This document shows positions 22,067 through 32,403 of a DNA stretch of 40,757 bases, piece after piece; position 1 is the stretch's first letter; each line of letters begins with the position of its first letter. A model generated the notes under the pieces. The model was not told the origin of the DNA, searched no databases, and was given only the letters and a program-made list of their open reading frames with translations. The DNA comes from Emmonsiellopsis sp. PD_33 (lineage: Eukaryota; Ascomycota; Eurotiomycetes; Onygenales; Ajellomycetaceae): NCBI GenBank assembly GCA_032988165.1, contig JANTQF010000322.1:1-40757 (forward strand), given 5' to 3'. The position numbers and the translations under genes are program-made.

Positions 22067-23406
22067 ATTAATAGGTTGGCTTTCTTTTAAGGGCAGATTG
22101 GGGTATTGGAAATTAAAGTAGCATAAGCATTAACATTGGTTAAGGTTTCTTCTGTGAGCATAAGCGAGTTAGCCGCGGGGAACCCCTGGACGAACTCTGA
22201 GTGACCCCTGAATCTAGGGCTGGGTGTCATGGCGGGATAGGGGTGGCCGGTCAGTCGCATACTTGGGATGGTAATTGGTGCTGTGCTTGTTATGACTGTT
22301 CATCATATCTCTATGTTCCCCTCAGAATTAAAGATGACTATGTGTGTAGTGTGTTTGCTTCTGGCCATCTGAATCCTGACAGCAGTAGGCACATCTGTAG
22401 CGGATATTTAATTATTTACTCGATTAAATGGCAATAAGCGAGCAGAAAAGCCGACGATGAGTTCACCAAGTCCGTCGGAAGCTGGGCGTAACTTCTTGGC
22501 GGGTAACTATGCCTCGGGCAGACGGGCATTTTATGTCACCAAAAAATGGTTTGTGTTCTTTTACCCGGATCTGACGATGACTATGGGCGGGCCCAGATGA
22601 GCTGGTGTTTTATTCTCGTGCGTAAAAAGCTATCTGCTTCTGCCACAGAACCTGACGTCAAGCCCGTCCGGGGCCGTCTAGACTCTTTGACCATGGATTC
22701 TCGCATCGGATGAAGTCGATTCAAGCCTCAAGATGCTAAAAGGGTTTCCCGGCCCAGCTAGCCGAATACAGGCAAGATAGGCACATGTCGGCCGCGTTGA
22801 ACTCGAGTTTTGAAGCCCGTTGAAGAAAGTTTATTTAGTGAGCTGATGGGATTTTTTTTTTTTTTTTGTTATTTTTTGTTCGGCATTCTTCTTCCTTTTC
22901 TCTTTTCCTCTTCCTTGTCTTGTATATTCCTGTTTTCATATTGATGCCACTTCCCCCTACATACAACCATTTCCAATCCATTGACTGTTGACCGGATGTG
23001 GCCGACAGACACTGACATCTTCCCGTCTTGATTTCCCCCCCTCCCCCTCCGTTACATCCTGGCCTCGTTACTGTGGGGAGGATGGAGAAGAACTAGCAAA
23101 GATTCGCAGAAACGTTGGGTGAACCAAACTCTGGGACGTCACTCGCAGCCCGAGGTTCTTTTTCTTGATACCTGTTGGAGCATGCTTTTTTACTAATTCT
23201 GTTTCAGATTTCCCCATCTGTTTATCTTTTTTTTTTCTACGTCTTCGTTTCTCTATTTCTTCTCATTCTTTTCCTTCTGTTCCTTCTTCTCCTTTTGGCC
23301 GAGGATTCATTAGCTTCTATTTCATTTCCCCCTTCTCTTCTGCGTTGTATTATACTATACCTTCTTCTTGATTTTGGTTTTCAATCATATAGAGCCGGCG
23401 TACCTC

Positions 23407-23414
23407 TATATATC
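23407..23414 (+). promoter_or_regulatory. TATA-like element before the FAD monooxygenase
   Basis: TATATATC lies about 100 nt before the ATG at 23516 and after a long CT-rich tract (about 23215-23390). This arrangement is common in fungal promoters. The leader before the ATG is A-rich. Confidence 0.45.
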
Positions 23415-23515
23415 TAATTCTTACATATTAATCCTTCTTACTGGACACATCATATCCCTGTAGAAAACAAACCGACAAGAAAAAGCAGAAGAAAGAAAAG
23501 AAAAAAATACACACA

Positions 23516-24935
23516 ATGCCCGCACGCACAATGCCAACATCCACAATCCTCATCCTAGGGGGTGGCATTGCAGGTCATGCGTCCGCCCTCGCACTCTCCA
23601 GAACTCTCACCCCTCTGGTCCCAGACCTGAAAATCATAATCTACGAGCTCCGCGACGTCCCCTCCACCTCAGGGGGCGCCATCAACCTCACTCCTGTTGC
23701 CCAGCGCCACCTCGACCGGCTAGGTGTACTCGATGAGCTGGACAAACTGGGCCCCGCCGGCGGCATTGACGTGGATGCCATTGAGATCTTCTCCGCAAAT
23801 AGCGGGCGCAAAATGGGCGCGGTCGATTTCGCAGGAAAAGATGGGAAAGGCTACGGCGGCTACAAGGGCCGCCGGATGATGCGTATCTGTCTGCAGCTTG
23901 CTATGATTTCCGCGCTGGAGAAGAGGCCGAATGTGGAGCTGGTGTATGGGAAGAAAGTGGTTGGAGGCATTGAGACGGAGAAGCGGGTGACGATTTATTT
24001 CGACGACGGGACGTTTGCCAAGGGTGATCTGGCGCTGGGGTGCGATGGGGTGCATTCGGCTACAAGGACCAAGATCGTGGACCCTGGCAGGCGCTCGGAG
24101 TATACGGGTATTTCGTTCATCCAGGCCACGATCAAAGCGTCGATTATCGAGTCGCCCAAACACTTTGGGCAGACGGGGCTGAATCGGTCGAGGCGGGGGG
24201 CGCTGATGACGACGTACTGCGATGCGAATAAGGAGGACTTGTTCGTCGCGGCGCTTGCGGAGGTCGAGGAGGACCGGATCACGACGGAGATTTGCAAGTA
24301 CCAGGCGACGGATTCGTGGAAGACGAAAAATACGGCCATCATGATTCTGCGCGAAGATATACAGAATCGCTTTGGGGATTCGTCTATCCCCTGCGTCAAG
24401 GAGATTGCGGATAAGTGCTGGGATTGGTTTTTATATCCCGTCTACCAGCTCTCGCCTGGTGGGAAATGGTGTACGGAGCGGATAATGCTGCTGGGTGATG
24501 CTGCGCACGCTGTACGATTCTAGTCTCCCCCCATCTTTATATTCCTTTTTAACTAACACAATCTCCCAGATGCCACCCAAAGACGAATCCGCCGCTTTCG
24601 CCCTAGATGATGCCATCCTCTTCTCCCGTGTGCTAGCCCTATACATCCAGGAGCCTCTCCAAGACGCCTTCCGCGTCTATGAATCCCTCCGCCGCAAACC
24701 CATCAGTGAGGCATACAGAGCCGCCTCGGAGAACTGGTCCCACAACAGGGACTCCGGCCGCCTGGCGAATAAGCTGGAGGAGTGGCTGACGCCATGGCAT
24801 TTGCTGGTCGGGAAGAAGAAGTCAGTTAGTGCGTGGGTGTTTGATGCCACAGCTGTGGATATTCCGAGACCTAGGCCCCAGTCGACGTATAGTTTTGCGA
24901 AGTCGTCGTATAGTTCCGGGAGGAAGACGGCGTAG
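23516..24935 (+). CDS. FAD-dependent monooxygenase (salicylate hydroxylase-like), two exons, 453 aa
   Basis: Exons 23516-24511 and 24570-24935, 1362 nt. It belongs to the class A flavoprotein aromatic hydroxylases, which use NAD(P)H and O2 to hydroxylate aromatic or polyketide-type substrates. The FAD dinucleotide-binding motif GGGIAG is at 15-20 (ILILGGGIAGHASALAL), the DG motif is GCDGVHSATR, and the GD motif GDAAHAMPP (from 327) is interrupted exactly by the single 58-nt intron, whose removal restores it. The region PVYQLSPGGKWCTERIMLLGD matches the family. It lacks a signal peptide, so it is intracellular. The C terminus after KLEEWLTPWHLLVGKKK is a Ser/Tyr-rich tail. ATG 23531 is an alternative start five codons in. 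No other secondary-metabolite genes lie next to it, so it appears as a solitary tailoring or catabolic enzyme. Confidence 0.92.
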
Positions 24936-27133
24936 GTGATGTGGGTTAGGTTTCTTTTTGTGCCTTGAAAAATGTTTTTTTTGCTTTGCTGGTTGGGTGC
25001 ATTCTCCTTCCCCCACTCAGAAACTTTTCCTTTTCCTTTTTCGTTTTTAACCTGCATATTATAGACCGCTACGGCTAGATGGGGCATCTATGGGCGAGCA
25101 TATTACTTGAGCATGTTGCATTGGGTGGGTGGGTATTTTTAATAGCTTTGGTTTTTTCCACCCTCACATCATTTGTCTGTCTACCACTTAATTAGTAATA
25201 TTTCTTTCCTTCCTGTACAAATATGCATCTCCACTTTTGCTTTGCGTTTGCGATTGCTTTTCAGGGTATTTTTTGTCTTTCCCTATGCCTCTGTTCGGAG
25301 ATTTAGAAACGGCCTTTTTGTTCAAAATTACTTCTCATGCCTGTCTTTTTCTCTTTCATATATTGCCCAGCATGGGACTTCTTTATTTTTACCTGTCTAT
25401 AATCACTCGATCCTAATAGAATAAATAATCAAGTTCCTCCGCCGTTAACATCTAGCATGATTGAGTATCAAGAAAATCCAGGCCCAAACAACCAGCGCGT
25501 GGAGTTCTAGTTGTTGGATGTTGTTTTGTCTCTGACGTTGAAAAGGGGGTGTTGAAGGTCTCGCATTAATGGTTTTGCCGAATTCCCTCCCTCCCCCTTC
25601 TTCTTCCTGGAAAACCGTCCATCATCTTAACTAACTACATAAACACACATTCCCAGCCATTAACATTGCGCATTTCTTGAATAGTTCTTGTTCTGACCAT
25701 AGCACAAAAGCTTAATTAACTGCGGACGGCTAAGACGTGAAAGGTTCTGCTCCATCCTCGAGCTCAAAAGCACCAGGTGAACTGTACCCTTAAGGCTCGC
25801 ACCAAAAACAGCGGAGCATTGCATTTGCATTCGCAGATCTGATTTAACTCTGCATAATAACAGGTAAAGGGTCCTGAAACTGGCCGGGATCCATGATTTC
25901 AATCTTTCAGGCCCTGCCACCGGCGGGTTAGATCCTCACCTATTGAACAGAACTGTATTCTGTTTCCAGAGCCCGTCTGCTAGCCTAGGACTTGATTAAA
26001 AAACCGGTGCTCTTATCAAGGCAACGGATTTGGCGTCAACTCCCAAGAAGTACGGACGGACGGGTCCAACTCACCATCCCCTCTTCCGAGTCTTCCCCGG
26101 TCTATTTGCTGGATTCAGACACAGCCAAGAAATGATCGTCTGGCTAAATAGCCTGTCGGTGCCAGGATGATTCCCTCACGGCCTCATTTCTTCCGTTCAC
26201 CACCCTCCCCCGCACCCCGCGTTCGGCATTTTAAAACTCAAAGTCCAACTGCTTTTATATTGCTTGCCTTCTGCCAAGCAGCTCTCTTACCAATCACACA
26301 CGGTTTGATGGTGGAAACGCTGCGCTATCTTCCTGTTTCGCTTCATCCATGTCCCTTGCAGTCTCGTGGATTCCCCCGTGAAATACTGGTTCTAGCTCTT
26401 TGGAAGATGCAGGTCGGCATGCATTCAATATCCCGAGGGTGACTCTCGACACAAGTGCGCAGAGGCCATATCAAGTCGTGCCTAATACTAACTCTGCGCC
26501 CACTAAGTGGTATAAGCTGCAGAGAAACAAAATAAATGAGCAAACCCAGCAGGATGCATTCAACATTCTTCCCTGATCCCTGTACCGCTTGTCATGTCTG
26601 ACCGTCCGAAATTTCGAAGACGGAGGACGGAAGACAGGTGTACGGGACGGGTTATTATGGTTATTATGCTGTCTGGTGTGTGTCGATTAACCCTGAGAAT
26701 GTCAATTCCTTACAGCGCTTCTAGGATTGCAATTCCACCCGCATGATAGGCCGGTTGCTTATGTCTAGATTTCCTTGATCGGTTCACATACGCAAATCTT
26801 CGGGGAAGGTGTCGGGATGCAGGGGGAAATTACCATCGTCCGCGCAATAGGATCACAAATATATTCTAACTTTACTAGGATATTTCATGGCCAAAGTTTC
26901 GAGGTCCAGGGTCTGTCGCACGCAAAGAAACTTGTTCGGGTAAACCCTACCGTTTCACGTATATATCGACCATTCCATGCCCAAAAACGCAGAGAATAAA
27001 ATAAAGCCATGAGACGGTGATCAAATAGTGGAGACCAATTCCGGTGCTCTGGTTTCCATATAGTTAACGGTTGAGGAGTTTGGAGCTTCAGTCAACCTAA
27101 ACACTTAAATTATCTTCACCTCCCTTACCCACA
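24936..27133. other. Intergenic, about 2.2 kb, no supported gene
   Basis: This is the 3' flank of the FAD monooxygenase followed by the promoter of the AA8-AA12 gene. Open frames (25660-25920 minus, 26167-26442 plus, 26775-26999 plus) have no recognisable motif. GTATATATC at 26959-26967 is a TATA-like element, but it lies about 170 nt before the ATG. Confidence 0.6.
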
Positions 27134-29238
27134 ATGAGGGCTCTCTGTTTTGGGGCGAGCGCAGCCGCGCTCGTGAGCACTGGTAGGTCCCCAGCTCGCC
27201 ACAAATCAACAGGCCACTAACAGAGAGACCAAAGTTTATGCACAGGCAGACTCATCGCCGTACTGTGACAGCGCCACGGGAATATGCTATTCCGCGCATA
27301 CAACCACCGAACAAATTTCTTTTGGGATTGCAATCCCGCCTACGCCTTCCGGAGATGCCATCCTTCAAATTGCTGCTCCTCTTGATATCGGATGGGCAGG
27401 TCTGGCCTGGGGAGGGACAATGGCCTATAACCCATTGACAGTTGCCTGGAGGAACGGGGACAGTGTCGTGGTATCGTCACGGATTGCCTTGTAAGAAATT
27501 ATTCTATTCACCATCATTGCAATGCTAATAACTCAAAAGTGGTCTATCCTACCCACAAGCATATGCGGATGCCACTTATACGTACCTCGAGGGAAATACC
27601 GTTAACGAGACGCACTGGGTTCTAAATGTTCGATGTCAAGGTTGCACTTCCTATGTTAGCGTTTCGGATGGTTCCAATGTGATAATCGATGAGGGAGATA
27701 CTGCTCAAATCGCCTATGCATATTCATCCACTCCACCCCTGGACCCTACAAGCAATACGTCGGTTTTCGATGTTCATACGAGTATGGGAAGATGGATACA
27801 CGATATTGCTGGTGCAAGAAGTGAGGAATATGAAAATTGGGTTACCAGCCTCACTCCTACAGATCCAGAGGCTCCAGTCGAGCCCGAACCGGAACCGCCG
27901 GTGACAACATTGGCCGTTCGTGATGTCCCTGCCTCCTGCCCTAATGCAGGAAACCCTAGATTTCAAACCACAACAGCGGCCGGGTGGAGCTCTGTCAAAG
28001 TTCTTGGTGGCCTCCAAAGCCCTCGTGGGATTATCTTCGACACTGCGGGTAACCTTCTCGTTGTCGAAAACGGCAAAGGTATAACGGGTCACAAGTTGGG
28101 ATCTGACGGCTGCGTTACTTCAAGTTCTGCTGTTATCGAGCAGGCCAACCTTAATCACGGTATCCAATTCAGTCCCGATGGATTGACACTGTATGCTAGC
28201 TCTGCAACCAGCGTATTTAGTTGGGACTATAATCCGGAAACGATGACGGTCTCTGGTACATCCAAGACTTTGGTAACAGGGATGACACAGGCAGGCCACA
28301 TTACACGCACTCTTGCGATGCGCCCTGATCAACCTAACCTACTTGTTGTCTCTCATGGGTCTAATGGCAACTTCGACGAAGGTACCGATCAACCAACAAC
28401 CGGGCGAGCATGCATGAAAGTTTTTGATATCAGTCAGGCCCCCGCAGATGGTTACAACTATGTAACTGACGGATATATGATGGGTTACGGTCTTCGGAAT
28501 GAGGTTGGCATAACCTTTGACAGTAATAATATGTAAGTTGTGGCCCTTACCTCCTAACATGAAAGAAATCATGCGAGAGCCTAGGAGTGGATTCGAAGAA
28601 TGTTCAACTGATAGCATTCTAGGCTCTGGGGCATCGAGAACTCCGGCGATGACTTTACCCGCACCGTCGACGGACAGTCCGTCGACATCCACATTGACAA
28701 CCCAGCGGAAGAACTCAATTATTTCGGCGACATCACCGTTCCCAATGACAATTGGTTCGGGTACCCAACCTGCTATACCATCGGCGAACCCTCAGTAATT
28801 ACCGATACTCAATTCCAAATCGGTGACCAATTCGTCCTCGAGCCCACCGACGCCTTCAACGATGCCACCTGCATCGAGCTCTCCACCCCCCCCAGTGCCA
28901 TCTTCCAAGCCCACTCCGCACCCTTGGATATCAAATTCGACAACTCGTCTACAAAGCTTTACGCCACGTTCCACGGCTCGTGGAATCGCGAGCCACCCAC
29001 CGGTTTCAAGGTGGTCGAGATTCCATTCGAGCAGGGTGCGGACGGAAACTTTGTACCCAGCACGCCGATTACGACTATAAATGGGTTTACGGAGATCCTT
29101 AGTAATGCTAATGAGGAGAGTTGTGGGTTTACAACCTGCTTCAGGCCTGTTGGTATTGCGATGGATTCGCAGGGGAGGATGTATATTACTAGTGATGCGC
29201 CGGCGGAGGGTGAGGTGTTTTTGCTTGGGCAGACGTGA
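27134..29238 (+). CDS. Secreted AA8 cytochrome b + AA12 PQQ-dependent sugar dehydrogenase
   Basis: Preferred exons: 27134-27172, 27246-27490, 27540-28532 and 28623-29238 (630 aa). Another splice choice at exon 1/2 (donor 27183, start 27250) also keeps the frame and gives 632 aa. After a short signal peptide comes a cellobiose-dehydrogenase-type heme b domain (about 18-195). It has WGGTMAYNPLTVAW with Met72 and FDVHTSMGRW with His174, which are the likely heme ligands, and a Cys127/Cys130 pair. A Pro/Glu linker (about 200-220) leads to a six-bladed propeller of the L-sorbosone/glucose dehydrogenase type (about 227-630), recognisable by LQSPRGIIFDTAGNLLVVE, HGIQFSPDGLTLYASS, GLRNEVGITFD, ATFHGSWNREPPTGFKVV and RPVGIAMDSQGRMYITSD. 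The known relative is Coprinopsis pyranose dehydrogenase, which oxidises sugars with PQQ and passes electrons through heme. No CBM1 is present. It is convergent with a secreted GMC enzyme. Confidence 0.9.
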
Positions 29239-30169
29239 TTTGGGGTACAGGGGATGATAGTAGATCGAAGGGCGGATTTTGAGACTGCTGGTAGGCCCTA
29301 TTGTGGATGAAGTCGTATGGATGGCAAGGTAGGGGAAGTTGATTAGGTGTATATATTTCCTTGTTGACATCCCCCCATGAACTGTGAGGATATGTATATC
29401 CGTTCGTTTTTTTAAATCCAAGATAACTGGTTCTAATATTCATACATCCCCTTGATTTTCCTGAGCCTGAAAACGCAATTCGTGATTAGGTATGTGCAAT
29501 AGGCCTCTAGTATGTTAATATTATTTACCCTCATTCTCTTGTTTCCAAGTAGAATTACCCAACATCATTGCAAGGATGACAATCCACCACAATGCAAAGG
29601 ATCCATGATTTCACGTTATGTAAGTTTGCCTATATTTCTAAACGCATATATAAATTAGCCAGCTTCTCATTCACGGAAAAACACAGGCAAGAATTACCCA
29701 GCCTCAAATGATAGTTCAATCAATTAAACATTTCTGGGAATGCGATATATTACATATTTATGCAAGCCTTTCGATTTGTCACGTAACTATATATTCACTT
29801 TATCCTACCTTGGCGCTGTATCTGATTTTATCCCATTTATATAGTTAGGTATCTATTTGTGCCAGGTCCGGGGCTTAAAATTCCAACTCTCTCTCCTTTT
29901 TTAATGCATTTCCTCCGTAAGAGCCGGTTAAAAGTCAACTAGGTAGATTTTATGTTATTTTTTCTTTCTTTTTTGCCTAGTGTTACTCTTGGGAAAGGGA
30001 GAAGAACTTGTGTGGCGGAAACATTTTCACGCAGACTTAAGGGGATAGGGGGGCCCATATTTTGAAATATATTTTGATTAGAGACATGCAATATATATTG
30101 ATCCAGTTTGGAAGACAAGAAACTTATTTATCTATCCAGCGTTTTTATAGCGGCAGAATACTTTTTTTT
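29239..30169. other. Shared 3' region of the AA8-AA12 and GMC genes, about 0.9 kb
   Basis: The stretch lies between two convergent stop codons and is AT-rich from 29440 onward. It contains only short open frames without motifs. No gene is supported. Confidence 0.65.
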
Positions 30170-32403
30170 TTACATTCTCCGCTTCTCTTCGCCTCCTTCT
30201 GGTTCTGGTTCTGGCTCTCCCTTTGAGTTACGTGCGATGATGATATCCGCGGCCTACATGAGTAGCGAGTGAGTTAGCACGTAATCCACCGACGTGAAAG
30301 TATGTGAATATGTTTCGAAGGATTGATCATCGAAAGGAAAAAAGGGAATATCCACGCACCTTTTCCGCAATAGCATATGTAGCCATCGACGTAGTCGCCC
30401 CAACAATCGTCGGCATAATACTCGCATCAATAATACTAAGCCTTTGCGTACCATAGACCAGCAATTCCTCGCTAACCACCCCACCCCACTCCCTAGGCAT
30501 TTTCGCACAGGTTCCAACCGGATGGAAAACAGACGGAATAATCTGTTTCCTCGCCCAATCCGCTAAGGCCGCATCAGTCGTCACATTTGCGCCAGGAGTC
30601 AGCTCGCTGGGCTCGTAGGGCGCAAAATCCTCGCTGGCCATGTACTTGCGCATGAACTTGATGATCTCAACCATCACGTCCATGTCTATCGGGTTTGTTG
30701 CCGCGCGGTAGTCAACGACCATTCCACCCTCGGGGTCCGTGGTGTTTATCTGGATAGTACCACGAGACATTGGGTGGAGGTTTTGCACAGAGCCGCCGGG
30801 GCCGAAGAGCATCATTTCGAGGAATGTGACGCCTGTGGACCGCATGAGGCGGGAGTAGACCTTTTGTTGTTGCGCGTAGCCTTCGATCAGGGTTGGGTCG
30901 TAGGTGCTGGGGAGATACTCCTTTGGATCTTGGGCTTCGTAGGCGGCGGCGAGTTCTTCGAATTTGTCCGGAGTGATGACCGGAAGACCGATCATGGCTG
31001 CTAGACTGGGTGGGCCGCCACCTCCGGCTGGGTTGTTGGTTACATTGATTTCGGGTTCGATCCCGACTTGTCTTTGAGTTAGAGAGGTGGCTGTTTGAAT
31101 CTAGGAAGGGGATGGAACTCACATTCATAAGCAACTTGAGGGATGTAGCTGTGGTCTTGGAAATTATTTCCAACGCCGGGAAGATCAATCTTGATATCAA
31201 GGCCCGCCTCTTCCAGAAGGGGAGCAGGCCCAATGCCGCTCAGCATCAGAACTTGCGGAGTATGGACGGTTCCTGCAGCTAGGATTACCTCCTTTCTAGC
31301 CTTCACCGTTTGTGGTGCTAACTCAGTGTCGTTTCGGGAGACCCATTGGACACCCGTGGCAACTTCGTCTTCGAACAGAATCTTGTTCACCTTGGCTCCC
31401 ACCAAAATTTCGTAGTTTTCTCGATCAAGACCATCCAAATGACCCGTTCGGGAATATGATCTCTGCCAGTTTTCTGGTTCCTGAGAGATTGTATACCAGT
31501 AAAGGCCAGTCTCACCAGATCCGCTGTCCGGAGGGGTCGTCACGCCGGGCATATTCTTCATCGCGGAATAAAAGAGCTCTATATTTCGATAGGTTAACAA
31601 GTAATGCATAAATAGTTTCAAGGATAATATGAGTAATAACTCACTCATGACCCCTCGTAAATTGCCATGCCCAAAACTTCCGAATATCTTTGCGCTTGAG
31701 CCCCAGAACTCCGGGTCGTACGCAATGCTAAACTCTTCTGCCTGCGCTTCGTCAGGGGGGGAGAAGGTGAGGCCCTATGGCAAGTTAGAAATCAGGAAAA
31801 TAATGTCGCTCAGCTAACCACGAAAGAAATCTGCAATATCATACCTTTTTGAAATATGGTAGAAGCCCTTCCCAGTTCCAAGTGGACCCTTCGCCACCAA
31901 GCTCACCCCACGCATCGTATTCCTCCTTGGTACCACGAAGGAATACTTGGCCGTTCACAGAGGAACTGCCGCCAACGACGCATCCAAGACCAACGAAGAA
32001 TGACCGGTCTTCGAGTTCAGGCTGGGGTGTAGAAGTAATATTGAACATGCGCTTTGGGTTGATTCCGGTTTCATTATCTAGAGGTAGTTAGAAGTGTGCT
32101 CCGAAGGGGTTAAGTTATCATGAGTTGCAAATCTTACCAAAATACCCATATTCAAGTACCAAAACCGTCGCTATCCTTGCTGTCAGTATCCGTGACTAAT
32201 TTTTTTTTGAATTGACATGATTACTGACATTCCCCATCTTCAGTGAGCCGATCACCAACAGTTAAACCAGTCGTGCCCCCTCCAACGATGATATAATCGT
32301 ATTCTTCCTGGATATCCCGTGACTGAATAAGTACTGGGGATGCCGATAGTAGCTGCGATGATAAACCCAGAAGCAGCAGAGCTGCAGCCCGCAATGAAGC
32401 CAT
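30170..32403 (-). CDS. Secreted GMC oxidoreductase (AA3-like), seven exons, 605 aa
   Basis: Model: complement of 30170-30253, 30360-31066, 31123-31578, 31645-31774, 31845-32077, 32138-32170 and 32229-32403, 1818 nt. It is an FAD enzyme of the glucose-methanol-choline family, which oxidises alcohols or sugars. Residues 1-22 form a signal peptide (LRAAALLLLGLSSQLLSAS). The FAD motif is YDYIIVGGGTTGLT (GxGxxG at 41-46), GMC signature 1 is GCVVGGSSSVNGQVFLRG, and signature 2 is GTVHTPQVLMLSGIGP. The catalytic His is His524 in HPVGTCAKM. In the second catalytic position the sequence is MPTIVGATTSMATYAIAEK, where Thr aligns with the His of glucose oxidase. Several N-X-S/T sequons (NETG, NITS, NDTE, NVTN, NTTD, NVTT) fit secretion. 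Exon 2 is only 33 nt, and another acceptor 9 nt upstream is also in frame. The tail is EPEPEPEGGEEKRRM. Confidence 0.92.

Larger units (their letters stand above)
18101..23515. other. Gene desert, about 5.4 kb
   Basis: No gene is supported on either strand. Open frames are short (60-140 codons), change frame and strand often, and none shows a domain or a plausible intron chain. The part near 18100-18750 is pyrimidine-rich on the plus strand and may still belong to the upstream region of the Ras gene. 19000-22850 is AT-richer with small repeats (ATCT units near 21272-21290, GAA units at 22025-22066, a run of 16 T at 22852-22867). 22980-23515 is the promoter of the FAD monooxygenase. A long non-coding RNA or long Ras leader would fit but cannot be shown. 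Confidence 0.55.
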
